Shown: one piece after another, positions 24,001 to 33,639 of the stretch
Position numbering within the stretch: the stretch's first letter is position 1
Layout of the letters: each line of letters opens with the position of its first letter
Source: Stereocaulon alpinum
Lineage: Eukaryota; Ascomycota; Lecanoromycetes; Lecanorales; Stereocaulaceae
Reading direction: 5' to 3'
Length of the DNA stretch: 64,000 nucleotides
NCBI GenBank assembly: GCA_018257865.1
Contig: JAEUBA010000104.1
Span: 30,296-94,295 of the forward strand
Program-made: the position numbers and the translations under genes
Notes under the pieces: generated by a model
Seen by the model: the letters and a program-made list of their open reading frames with translations, nothing else
What the model was told of the DNA's origin: nothing
Database searches by the model: none

Positions 24001-25049
24001 TTGCAGAGCTAAAGTCATGCCGTCAAAAGTCATCGACCATAATGCCTTCAAAAGGGTTCATATGCCAGAGAAGATCGCTGAGGCTTTTGAGGACGAGGCT
24101 GCCGACGATGCCGAGACAACCGACGATAGCGATAGTGATAGCGATAGTGAGGATGATGAGGAAGACGACGACCAAGTGGACTCCAAGGGTAACCTCAAGG
24201 ACTTTGTTGTTGAAGACGATACCTACGATGAAACTTCAGACAGCGAAGATGAAGGCGAGGGGTATGGCCCTGGAAGGACACCGTTCGAGAAATCCAAGAG
24301 GAGCAAGAAACTCAAGAAGAGCAAACGCAAGGGTAAAGGAAAGGCGACCGAGAAGCCACCTAAGAAGACCTTAGCTCAGCTCAAGAAAGAGGGTCAGCGC
24401 AATGTGAAGTCTCGTAGACGCTATCTCAAACGGCTCAACAAAGACTGGATCCCCAGTGCGAAGACCCTGAAAACCCTGGAGATCCTCCGAGTCATTCAAG
24501 AGCGAAAAGATCCTCAGACCAGGCAGTGTGAGAAGACTATCATCTTCAGTCAATTTACATCGCTATTGGACCTTCTCGAAGTACCGATAGCTCAGGAAGA
24601 CTGGGGTTACACTCGTTATGATGGAAGCATGAGTGCTAACGCTCGCAATGATGCAGTCATGGAGTTCACAGACAAGAAGGACTGCAAGATTATGCTTGTT
24701 TCTCTCAAGGCGGGGAATTCGGGTCTCAATCTCATCGCTGCTTCTCAAGTCATCATGCTTGATCCGTTCTGGAACCCATACATCGAAGAGCAAGCTATTG
24801 ACCGGGCCCATCGTATAGGACAGCAGAAGCCTGTGCAAGTGCACCGCGTGATTGTGCAAAACACCGTGGAAGACCGCATTCTCGCCCTGCAAGAGAAGAA
24901 GCGCGAGCTTATCGAGGCAGCTCTCGACGAGAATGCTAGCAAGAGCATCAGTCGATTAGGAGTAAGGGAGCTGGGCTTCCTTTTCGTACGTGTGCCCGAT
25001 AGCCTTTGAGTACACGCATACTGACTTGCTTCAGGACGTGGAAACTTGA
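21023..25049 (+). CDS. ULS1: SNF2/RING translocase, Uls1/Ris1-like, about 1,325 aa
   Basis: This is a Swi2/Snf2 DNA translocase with an embedded RING, the architecture of yeast Uls1 (Ris1), a SUMO-targeted ubiquitin ligase and translocase. In order it has a coiled-coil start, a Ser-rich region, two SUMO-interaction-like motifs (NNIIDLCSDDD near residue 367; DLIEID near 392), helicase motif I ADDMGLGKT (near 597), motif II DEAQ (near 725), a C3HC4 RING (CPVCMDMT near 940, CGHNTCSECF, CPSCRAKV), an acidic and Lys-rich linker, and a helicase C-lobe ending DRAHRIGQQ (near 1264). A 49-nt intron (24986-25034) leads to the last codons DVET. Without that intron the frame ends VRVPDSL at 25009. Rad5/Rad16 are alternatives, but the HIRAN domain of Rad5 is not seen and the SIMs favour Uls1. 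Confidence 0.88.
21989..22078 (+). repeat. Two tandem 45-bp coding units in the Uls1-like gene
   Basis: The unit encodes KQENGYHTASGGLPV. Two copies (21989-22033 and 22034-22078) differ at only a few bases, and a third start (KQER) follows. This suggests recent slippage in a disordered linker. Confidence 0.9.
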
Positions 25050-25908
25050 TCTTCAGACATAATTTAGCCAGCTACAATCTAACATTTCTGTATACAAACG
25101 GCTTCCGAACATACCTGGCTACGCTTCGTTCCGTTCGGCAAATCAGCACATTGAACTTTACTCCGCGAGACCGTTAATCCGCAGTCGGTTCACCACAATC
25201 TGTTCACAGCAACAGTACCATCCCTTCGTCACATATTTCACTTCCGGTCTATAGACTTCATGCAGGAATACATCGCCTACGACTACATTTAATTGTTGTG
25301 CAGTGGTTAACACCAACATGTATTGTCGCAATGACCGCTTTAAGAGATACCCGGGAAAAATGGCACAACTGCGTCATCTGGCGTTGATGAAAAAGGGATA
25401 TTTCGGATTGCCGAGAGCTGTATCAGCGGCCTCACGATGGCTGTACGATAGATTAGACCAAGGGCTCCATACCGCTTTCAGATACATTCATTTGAATATA
25501 ACGCCGTTACTGTAAACATGGAATACAATCGCTTACTTGCTTGCTTGCTGTGACTATCAGGAGACAACGCAAGAAGGTCGCACACTGGTCGGCATGCCAT
25601 TCGAGGCGGTCAACTCTCGATAGCCTTCCAACTCCGGACTCACTGGAGCAGTGCTGGAACAGTGGAGACATGTGCCATTACACCGATCCGGTATAGCCCA
25701 TCGAAAGCAGTACTCGAAAACAAAGGAATGAACAGCAGAAGGGCTTGAGTCGAGACAAGTATACATTCAATGCTATGTTTACCAGCCTATCGCACATATC
25801 CACCCTTACGTGCAAACCAAAGACCCACGTCTGACCATGATTGCTACGAGTCGACTACCACCATAGTATCCACTTTCTTCGCTACATTATCATATCCCAC
25901 CATATCCT
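25050..25908. other. Intergenic region, 0.86 kb
   Basis: This is the convergent 3' flank of the Uls1-like gene and the IF1 gene. ORFs at 25303-25515 and 25557-25766 show no recognisable domain. No RNA gene was found. Confidence 0.5.
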
Positions 25909-26378
25909 CTACTTCTTCCCCGAGTTCAACTGCTCCGTCCTATGACAAAAGCCCCATCAGTATACCTTGACCCTTGATCCCTAATAGCTTCTGGTGGCGG
26001 GGAAAGAACATACACATTCTTATCCAGCTCATCCAAATGCTTCTGATGTTCTGCAATTTTATCCTTCAGCGCCTTTAGCTTCTCCATCTCTCGCTGGCGT
26101 ACGTAATAGGCTTCTTCGCCCTGTTCGCGCTTGGAGAATGCATCCCTATCAAGACACCCTGTCATCAGCAAAGCCGTTCACTACGACCAATATGGAATAG
26201 ACATGAGTAGATGCTCGCTAGGCGTAGCAACATACCCTTGAGCTGCTCCACCCGACCTTGTGGCTCCGGTATCTCCCTCGCCCATCCTGACGGCTGTAGT
26301 AGTGATGGTTCGGCTGGCTGGGTAGAGTGTGCTACGGAGACCCGGCTTGAGTGTTTGGATGAGTGATTGACGAAGCAT
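25909..26378 (-). CDS. INH1: Mitochondrial F1Fo-ATPase inhibitor (IF1), 101 aa
   Basis: IF1 blocks ATP hydrolysis by the F1 sector when the matrix acidifies. Three exons (26236-26378, 26014-26145, 25909-25939) give 101 residues. The N-terminus is a clear mitochondrial presequence, Arg-rich and lacking acids (MLRQSLIQTLKPGLRSTLYP). The inhibitory helix follows (GATRSGGAAQGDAFSKREQ; EEAYYVRQREMEKLKALK), with a coiled-coil tail KIAEHQKHLDELDKNV. The last exon encodes TEQLNSGKK. Length and motif order agree with the family. It is divergent from NAS2 with about 200 nt between starts. Confidence 0.93.
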
Positions 26379-26578
26379 GATTGTAGAATGACGTGATGCC
26401 GTTTTGGTTTGTTGATTCGAAGGTGGAACTTGTTTGGGCTTGGGCGGGGAGATGGCCCTTAGAGAGAGCCGCGGGTAGCGCGCTAGTGGGCAAGGTAAAG
26501 TAGGCAGCTCGGAGCTATTTACTGATTAACTTTGACGTTTACACTTATGATAAACAAACGATACGACTCTTGAAAGAT

Positions 26579-27466
26579 ATGGGACTTCATATGGATGATA
26601 TTCATACTCCTACGGTGCCCTCTGGGCCTACTACGGGGCAAAGGGTGGCAAATGGTGGGAGCAACGAGAAGCGGTCGTTGATGGAGTTGATTGATGAGAA
26701 GACGAGGGTTGAGGAGGAGCTTAGTGCTTTGGGAAGTGTGCTTGATAGTGTATGTTTCATTCTTCGCACTCTTCGCCTTGAGAGCAAGGTGGCGTCTAAC
26801 ATGTTCTGGTCTGCAGCACGGCGTCAACATGAATACAAGCCTCACAACCTTCGATGGCTACCCAAGAGATGACCTAGACATAGCACAAAGTGCGTAGTCC
26901 CTCTACGCCCTGCTAGTGGTCAAAATACCGACGTGGTCATAGTACGAATTACAAGAGCTCGGATAATACACCTACGGAACGACTACAAAGCTTTGATGTC
27001 GAAGATCGAGCTTGGACTACATGAACACCACGCTACGTACCAAGCTTCAAATCCGCCACCTTCTTCAAGTTCGAGTCAAGCAGCTGGAAGCAGTAGTAAC
27101 GCAGATCAAGGGCTGGTTGATACCCCGTTTGCAAAGGTCAACAGCGTTGTAGATGGGAGTCCAGCAGATCAGGCAGGGTTGAAAGTTGGAGATCGCATAC
27201 GAAGGTTTGGAAATGTGAATTGGATCAATCATGAGAAGTTGAGCAAGGTGGCGGAGACCGTACAGAGGAATCAAGGGGTAAGCTCGCTGTTCAAGATCAG
27301 GAGTGGGCTTGACTGATTCTGATGGTATGAGCAGCAAAATGTGGTAGTCAGGGTTGTTCGGGGTGCAGGCTCCGGTCAAACACCTGAGGAGTTGACTCTG
27401 AACCTTACACCAAGAAGCAACTGGGGTGGGCGAGGGTCGCTAGGCTGTCATCTACTGCCAACGTGA
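26579..27466 (+). CDS. NAS2: 26S proteasome assembly chaperone Nas2/PSMD9, 236 aa
   Basis: Nas2 (p27) binds the Rpt5 C-terminus and guides base assembly of the 19S particle. Four exons (26579-26749, 26817-26889, 26943-27277, 27335-27466) join in phase to 236 residues. The N-terminal helical domain reads SLMELIDEKTRVEEELSALG and then NTSLTTFDGYPRDDLDI. The C-terminal PDZ-like domain reads PFAKVNSVVDGSPADQAGLK, GDRIRRFGNVNW, and ends with TLNLTPR. The start was set at 26579 (MGLHMDDIHTP), the first ATG of the frame. It shares a short divergent promoter with IF1. Confidence 0.93.
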
Positions 27467-28013
27467 TTAGCTGCCTGAAAGTTGGAGAAGGATGCAGAGT
27501 TCGTAATCGCTGATGATTATTGCATGGCTACGGCGCTTTGGGTGAAGGAATGAAAGGAGGTTTTCGTATATCATGAAATACCACTGAGTGATAGAGCGAG
27601 GCTCTATCAGCCCATCAGCATAAGAACTGCTATGAACGAATCAACGCTGGCCATGTGTAGAGAGCTTAGTGATTCCGAAAGTTCAACTCGCAGAAGCTGT
27701 TGGAAGTTAGACATGGCTGACTAATTCCCGAACATGCTTCTGATTGGCCAGAATCTAGCGGTACCCGATGTCTTGCTGTCGCCTCATCAACTTCCGCGCT
27801 TGCCTACCAAGCATTTTATACTACCAGATAAATTCTTCCTCAGGACCATTGCTCTCACTTTGCAAAGCAATCACATCCCATCCAGTAAGGCCTCCTCCCT
27901 CTCCATTGCCACCGATCTACCATCAGCCTCTCAACACATAAGGCAGGGTCGCCGAGCATTACTCATAATTACATCAGAATCCCTACCAGATATACTGCAC
28001 AGGGTCGCTCAAA
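27467..28013. promoter_or_regulatory. Upstream region of the Ran gene
   Basis: About 550 nt. The 3' end is C/T- and CA-rich (27780-28000), like the leaders of highly expressed fungal genes. No coding region is supported. Confidence 0.4.
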
Positions 28014-28991
28014 ATGGCACAGGCAGCTGCAGGGCCTCCTACCTTCAAGCTTGTGCTTGTCGGTGACGGTGGAACAGGAAAGGTTAGTTGGAGTCCATCA
28101 CTTGTCTTATCGACTTGCGCTTGAGGGTAGTTGGGGCACGGGGATTGAGAAGACTCCCAACACGCGAGCAGGCTTTCTGTATTCTCTGCCACGGAGATTT
28201 CAGATCGTACTCACCTACCAGGTATAGGGGCTAATTATTTGGGCCAGACTACTTTCGTCAAGCGTCATTTGACCGGAGAGTTTGAGAAGAAGTACATCGC
28301 AACGCTAGGTGTTGAGGTTCATCCTCTGGCTTTCACCACAGTATGTTATAACACGGGCTGAAGATTCGCACAACGGCTGGCTCATGGTGCTCTAGAACTT
28401 CGGAGGAATCCAGTTCGACGTCTGGGATACCGCAGGGCAGGAGAAATTTGGTGGACTGCGAGATGGGTACTACATCAACGGCCAGTGCGGCATCATCATG
28501 TTCGATGTGACGTCCCGTATTACGTACAAGAACGTGCCTAACTGGCATCGTAAGTTTGGCGCGATTATAGGAGGGGCCACTTGTCTAATAGACCTCGCAG
28601 GTGACCTCGTCCGTGTCTGCGAGCAGGTTCCAATCGTCCTTTGCGGGAACAAGGTCGATGTGAAGGAGCGCAAGGTCAAGGCAAAGACAATCACTTTCCA
28701 CCGAAAGAAGAACCTACAATACTACGACATCTCTGCCAAATCCAACTACAACTTCGAGAAGCCATTCTTGTGGCTAGCTAGGAAGCTCGTTGGCAATCCA
28801 GGTCTGGTGAGTAAAGAAAAATTGGTCTTCGAATGAAAAGGCTGATCAATGTCATATAGGAATTCGTCGCTGGCATCGCCCTTGCACCTCCCACCGTAGA
28901 GGTTGACGCAAAGCTTCTGGAGCAATACAACAAGGAGATGGAGGATGCCGCACAACAGCCACTGCCCGATGAGGAGGACCCAGATCTGTAA
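28014..28991 (+). CDS. GSP1: Ran GTPase (Gsp1), 217 aa
   Basis: Ran drives directionality of nuclear transport. Five exons (28014-28082, 28248-28340, 28396-28549, 28601-28806, 28860-28991) give 217 residues. GTPase motifs are all present: G1 GDGGTGKTTFVKRH, switch I with KKYIATLGVEVHPL, G3 WDTAGQEKFGGLRDGY, G4 CGNKVDVKERKVK and G5 YYDISAKSNYNFEKPF. The acidic C-terminus PLPDEEDPDL is the Ran-specific tail that contacts RanBP1-type domains. The sequence is near canonical throughout, with no key residue missing. The first intron (165 nt) is longer than the others. Confidence 0.98.
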
Positions 28992-29655
28992 AGCAGCACT
29001 CCAACAGTGGTCAAAGGCAGTAGTCTGAGAAGGGAGACTACTGTCTGGAGGTTAGGAAAGGAGATGCATTGGGAACCTTGACAAGTTGTGTTCTCTTCTG
29101 CCAGCAGTCTATACCAAGTCTTGCATGTATTATGCGGTACGATGATACACTTTGTCTCATGTCAGCCATTAGATCGACAGCAAGCGAACGAGAAAAGCGA
29201 CGAGGCTCCAGTTACGAGAAGCAGGTCCTATTGAAAGTAGTCGCATACAGGATCCTCACTAGATCAACTTTGTAGGTAGACTAATATTAGCACAGAACAA
29301 GCTACTTTCTGCTGCATTCCTAACGCCTCAAGCATTGGGGTGGCGAACTATGCGGAGAACACATGACTGTGTTTTCTCCGTTCAAGCCTCATTTTCTACA
29401 ATCGTTCTGGTGTTGCGGTGGCTTTCAGCCGCACACTCCCCACTTCGCTCTCCCTTCACCTTTCTCATTCTCTTACAACCATACTCCTTCTCCCACAACA
29501 CCTTCTCAGATCACAGCATCAGAAGGTATGTAGTTCCTCAGCTACAACATCTGAAAGCCACAAATACTCATGCTGTCAGGTCACCAATAACTGCTCACTC
29601 GTTGATATTGCGACTCTCAAAGGTTCCCGTTATCGATACTATTCACTCGCCCGAG
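28992..29655. other. Intergenic region, 0.66 kb
   Basis: This is the 3' flank of the Ran gene and upstream region of the ubiquitin-like fusion gene. The frame before 29656 is open back to 29335, but that part is C/T-rich leader-like sequence with no domain. Confidence 0.4.
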
Positions 29656-31317
29656 ATGACTTTGACTCAAAGCTCGACGGTCAAGAACGGAGGATTGCAA
29701 GCCAACCTCGCGACATCATCCAAGTCTCGCAACCTCAACGATGTGATTGAGGTCAAAGGGCCTTCTGGTGAATTGTTGAAAATCTCATTCCAGCGTACCA
29801 TACGAGTGCCAGATGGGAAAGGAGACTCTGAGCTCCCAACATCCATGGGTACGTTCCCACTGTACTCTGTGGCAGAATATGAAGGCAATCTGCCCAACTC
29901 TGTGGCTGTTAAAGGAGGCCTGTTTTTCCCTATGTATCGTAAGTAATCCCGAAGAGCTCAATGTTCCAAGCTGTTCTAATCTCGTGTGTAGAACGTGAGG
30001 CCATGTGGATCAACTTCTCCTCCATGGACCGATTTGCAATCAAAGTTCATCTCGGTGGGGTGAATGCCATTTCTGGAGAACCGATGATTGAAAATACTAC
30101 GACAAGGCTCCGTCGTTTAAATCTTCTTGAAAAAAAGAAATCGATCCAGGACTATGTGGTCACGCCACACCAGCTGTAAGTACACCATTCAGAGCATTCC
30201 TTTGCTGAGAGTTGCGAGCCATGCTTCAGGCTTAGGACATCTTAACCCTAAGCCCTGAAATCCTTTCAATGCCCCAAATTTCGACTCCAAACCATCATGC
30301 TGATGTGGGGTATACAGGTGGCTAGATGGCATCGCAAGTAACGATGAATCTGTTCGTCAATTCGTAGCAATGCCACTTGGCTCTGGCTATTCGGTCGAAG
30401 CTCAGGTAACTGGCGAAGACATCGTTGGAGGGCTCAACTTCGAAATAATTCCTGCAGCAATGCCTCTTCCAGCCCCGTCTCAGACAGGAGACAAGTTCCC
30501 AGACGTCGAAAACGCCCAGTATCCAGCGCAAGAGATATATATCAAGACACTGACTGGCAAGATCATCCCACTTGGCAATCTATCAGCGTCCACAACTCTG
30601 AGAGATATCAAATGTATGATCCGAGACAAAGAAGGCATTCCGCATGACCAACAACGCCTCATTTTTAGCGGCAAGCACCTCGAAGACGGTTAGTTGCTTC
30701 TGGAGCGCTCAACTGAAGCCGCTGACAAAGCTAGGATACTCCCTTGGGCAATACAACATACCAAACGTATTTCACTCTTTCCATGCTTGTTCCCCTAATT
30801 GATTTGTTGACTTTCACAGCAAGCTTCAATGCACCTCGTTCTTCGTCTTCGTGGGGGTGGGCCTGGTCTTCCCAAGGAAGAGCTTGAAATGGGCATTGCA
30901 CCCGGGGGCTTAATCAAGCAATGCATTCTCAAGGACAATTATCCACCCTCCATTTGGGAGCCCGAGCGTGGTATCGGTTTCAACGTCCAGGTCTTCAACT
31001 CTGAGCTCTTCCGTCAAGTCACCGATATGGATCCTCCAGACACACCCATCACCGCAGCCACCTACCCTGAGCAAGGTCTGCCTTTCTTTAAGATCTACAA
31101 CGAAACTTCTACCATCAAGGGTGACTTCGCGAGCATCAGTTCCGTTAAAGCGATTGACAAGGCGAAGGCGAAGGCCGCCGGAAAGCGTGGAATTGAGGTG
31201 CATGATGAGCCGCCCACCAAGAATCCTATCGTCTTGCTCAACCCAGATGGTGGTAGTATAACGTTTCGCCCTGTCTCTGAACTAGAGAAGGAGCTTGCGA
31301 GCATGAAGGCCGAGTAG
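29656..31317 (+). CDS. Fungal ubiquitin-like fusion protein with internal LRLRGG, 455 aa
   Basis: Five exons (29656-29938, 29992-30175, 30318-30688, 30735-30766, 30820-31317) give 455 residues. An N-terminal domain (SFQRTIRVPDGKG; EAMWINFSSMDRFAIKVHLG; HQLWLDGIASNDESVRQFVA) is followed by a ubiquitin-like domain from about residue 219: IYIKTLTGKIIPLGNLSAST, GIPHDQQRLIFSGKHLEDG, ending MHLVLRLRGG. The frame then continues for about 150 residues (EMGIAPGGLIKQCILKDNY; FNSELFRQVTDMDPPDTP) to the end. Ubiquitin residues around the Ile44 patch are partly kept (QQRLIFSGK). The double-Gly site is internal, so cleavage or a permanent fusion are both possible. I know of similar three-part fungal proteins but no assigned function. 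Confidence 0.82.
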
Positions 31318-31789
31318 TCTTGAGCTGTTTCAGGGTAGACAAGAGATGTCGAGCTACCTGTGAATAGGATAACGAAGGCATGCATTTGAAGCTGGAGGGA
31401 TTGGGATTGATTTGGACATAACAGGGTCCGTGAATGTCCCCTTACACTATTATAGACATTACTAGACGGAAAGAAAGCCCAATAAATTGGAAAGTTGCAA
31501 ATGGGATAGCTACCAAGCCCCAAACCTTTCCAAGGCAATCCATCAATACCTTTGCTTGCGCCGTTCAGAAGTAGCTAACCAGTGACCTTTTTGCCTCTTT
31601 GCTTCAAGTTATAATGGTTCGGCCTTGCAACCAAGTCAGCCAGGCAATTTCAAGAGCTACGCCGGAACTATATGATTCCTAGCGTACTTCACAGGAAAAG
31701 ATGTGGTGGGGTCCCTTCGATTCAATGTCATGCCATTGACGAAGAAATCTGGCCCATAGTCTACCGAGTCGAAAGCGATACTCAATAGT
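31318..31789. other. Spacer between the ubiquitin-like gene and its decayed copy
   Basis: About 470 nt. The first 200 nt are the 3' flank. No N-terminal domain of the duplicate could be recognised here. Confidence 0.4.
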
Positions 31790-32580
31790 CACTTCGACAT
31801 CTTTATGGGAAATCTGTCCGGCGAACATTTGGCTCTTTACACAACACGGGATGTAGAATCAGCGGGATGAGTGAGATGAAGTACGATATACAGGGTATTC
31901 CACCCGACCAGCAGCGTTTGGAGTTCTCGGGGTGATAGCCTGAGGACGGTAAGCAGTGCATAGACTTGGTATCTTATCACTTGAGCTTGTCTTCGTACAC
32001 AGGGCACTTGCAGACCACAGAATCAAAGATGTGGGTCCGAACTTGCTCTTGTAGATCGAATTCAGGAATGTTCGTAATGGCTAATGATATTGGCTTATAG
32101 ACTCCACACTTCATCCCGTGTCAAGACGTCATGGTGGCCGTGATGGCAATCCTAACGGGCCAGTCGATGTTGGTGCGAACGAAATAGCAATGGCACCTGG
32201 AGGTCTGATCAAACAATGTGTTCTCGGGGACCAGGATCGAGCGTCTATACGGAAGCCATAGAATTCTAGTTGCTTCAATGTTCGCATACTGAACAGCAGA
32301 GTCTTCCGACAGGTTACCGGAGAAGACTAACCAGAGACAACGATCTCAGCCGAAGTTTATGCGCGTCAAGGATTATATGGCTTTGAGTTTTGTGGTTAGA
32401 CGTCAGACGTGAAAGGCAGTTTCGAAGGTATCAAATCGATCAAGGAGATTCGTGATGCTACAACACATGGATCATCCGCGGAAAATCAATATCAAGAACG
32501 CACCATCTTGCTCAATTCTGAAAGCACCAGAATGCGAATCAGTACTGTCATTGAAATGGAACCAGACTTAGTTCGCGTTA
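31790..32580 (+). pseudogene. Decayed tandem copy of the ubiquitin-like fusion gene
   Basis: Reading across frames gives blocks collinear with the intact gene: FDIFMGNLSGEHLALYTTR (beta-1/2 of the Ubl), GIPPDQQRLEFSG then two stops (TGA TAG near 31933-31938) and PEDG, followed by a GTAAGC donor at the same position as the donor in the intact copy. Downstream are MAPGGLIKQCVLGDQDRASI, FNVRILNSRVFRQVTGED and then TAA, and TILLNSESTR. Several stops and frameshifts are spread through it. The LRLRGG segment and the N-terminal domain were not found. It is a pseudogene fragment from an old tandem duplication. Confidence 0.8.
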
Positions 32581-32709
32581 ACTACGTGTGCTTCTGATGA
32601 TCTGCTGGGCTACAGCAACCTGGGGTTTTGATGTTGAGGTACTAAAAGGCACGGCAGTGATCTGGAGTCATATCAGGTGGTCCAAGTCAAGTAGCTTTGA
32701 CAGTAGCAG

Positions 32710-33249
32710 ATGTTGCGCCTTCTATTCAAGAGGACGCTTGGAGGTCTCGAAGCTGTTGACCTAATCTGGAACAGGCTTGAGGAATATCTACTGCAAGTGG
32801 TTCTAACAGCCATTAAATACTCGTCGGAGTCTCCGCCAATAGACTCGTTCGAAGCAAGCCTACTTGTCCCCAGAACATTGTTCCTTGTAGCACTTGCCTA
32901 TCTGCATGATTGGTTCAGCCTTGCGCAGCGGGCACCCGCAATGATGCCTGGCGCGCGTAGCTTTAAGCGGTCCCGGCTGGCTACAACCCCGCGGAATCCG
33001 CCTCCGATTCCTCTCCACGTCTTTACATGCAACCTACCAAAAACACTAACATTTCAGTGGCGCTTTCACAGCAAGCACTTGACAAAAATACGGCCCAGTC
33101 TTACAAGACGATCCCACTCTACCCGCGGCAACCGGCCTGAGACTTCGTCTTCCATCACGACTAGCGAGCGGCACAGGTTTGGAGACATCCCTAAATGGAC
33201 GGAACGCCATCCTTCGCTCGGTTTGCCATCACACTCATTGGTCAACTGA
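32710..33249 (+). CDS. Unassigned 179-aa ORF
   Basis: An open frame of 179 codons starting MLRLLFKRTLGG, with a hydrophobic patch (LLVPRTLFLVALAYL) and a basic Ser/Thr-rich C-terminal half. No domain is recognised. It sits between a pseudogene and a membrane-protein gene and may be chance. Confidence 0.2.
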   Translation: MLRLLFKRTLGGLEAVDLIWNRLEEYLLQVVLTAIKYSSESPPIDSFEASLLVPRTLFLVALAYLHDWFSLAQRAPAMMPGARSFKRSRLATTPRNPPPIPLHVFTCNLPKTLTFQWRFHSKHLTKIRPSLTRRSHSTRGNRPETSSSITTSERHRFGDIPKWTERHPSLGLPSHSLVN

Positions 33250-33639
33250 AGCCATCATGCATCCTTCCGGTGCATGTGGGCCGAGCAGGAAACAGCCAAC
33301 CGTAAACTACTGCAAGCCAAGGGTCTGAGATGTTTCGACGTTCCGACATGCGTGAGATCGTCCTTTCCTAGGTCAACGGATAGTTCGATTCACTATGATA
33401 GCGCCTCGGTTTGATAATCCTGAATCTATCGCGATTGCGATGGCGCATCTTTAACTTCTCCTTGCTTCTGCTTTGTGAAAGAACACAAAGTGCTGTTGCA
33501 TCTGTTCCTAACTCTGTTTCTCCGCAGTCTTCCCCATTCATTAATGGGTCTCAATGCTATTTGAAATGCCTTAACAGTGCTCCCACATACAAGGCTGAGC
33601 AACCAAGTTCGCAAATTCGCCGCGAACTCTCACCCTACG

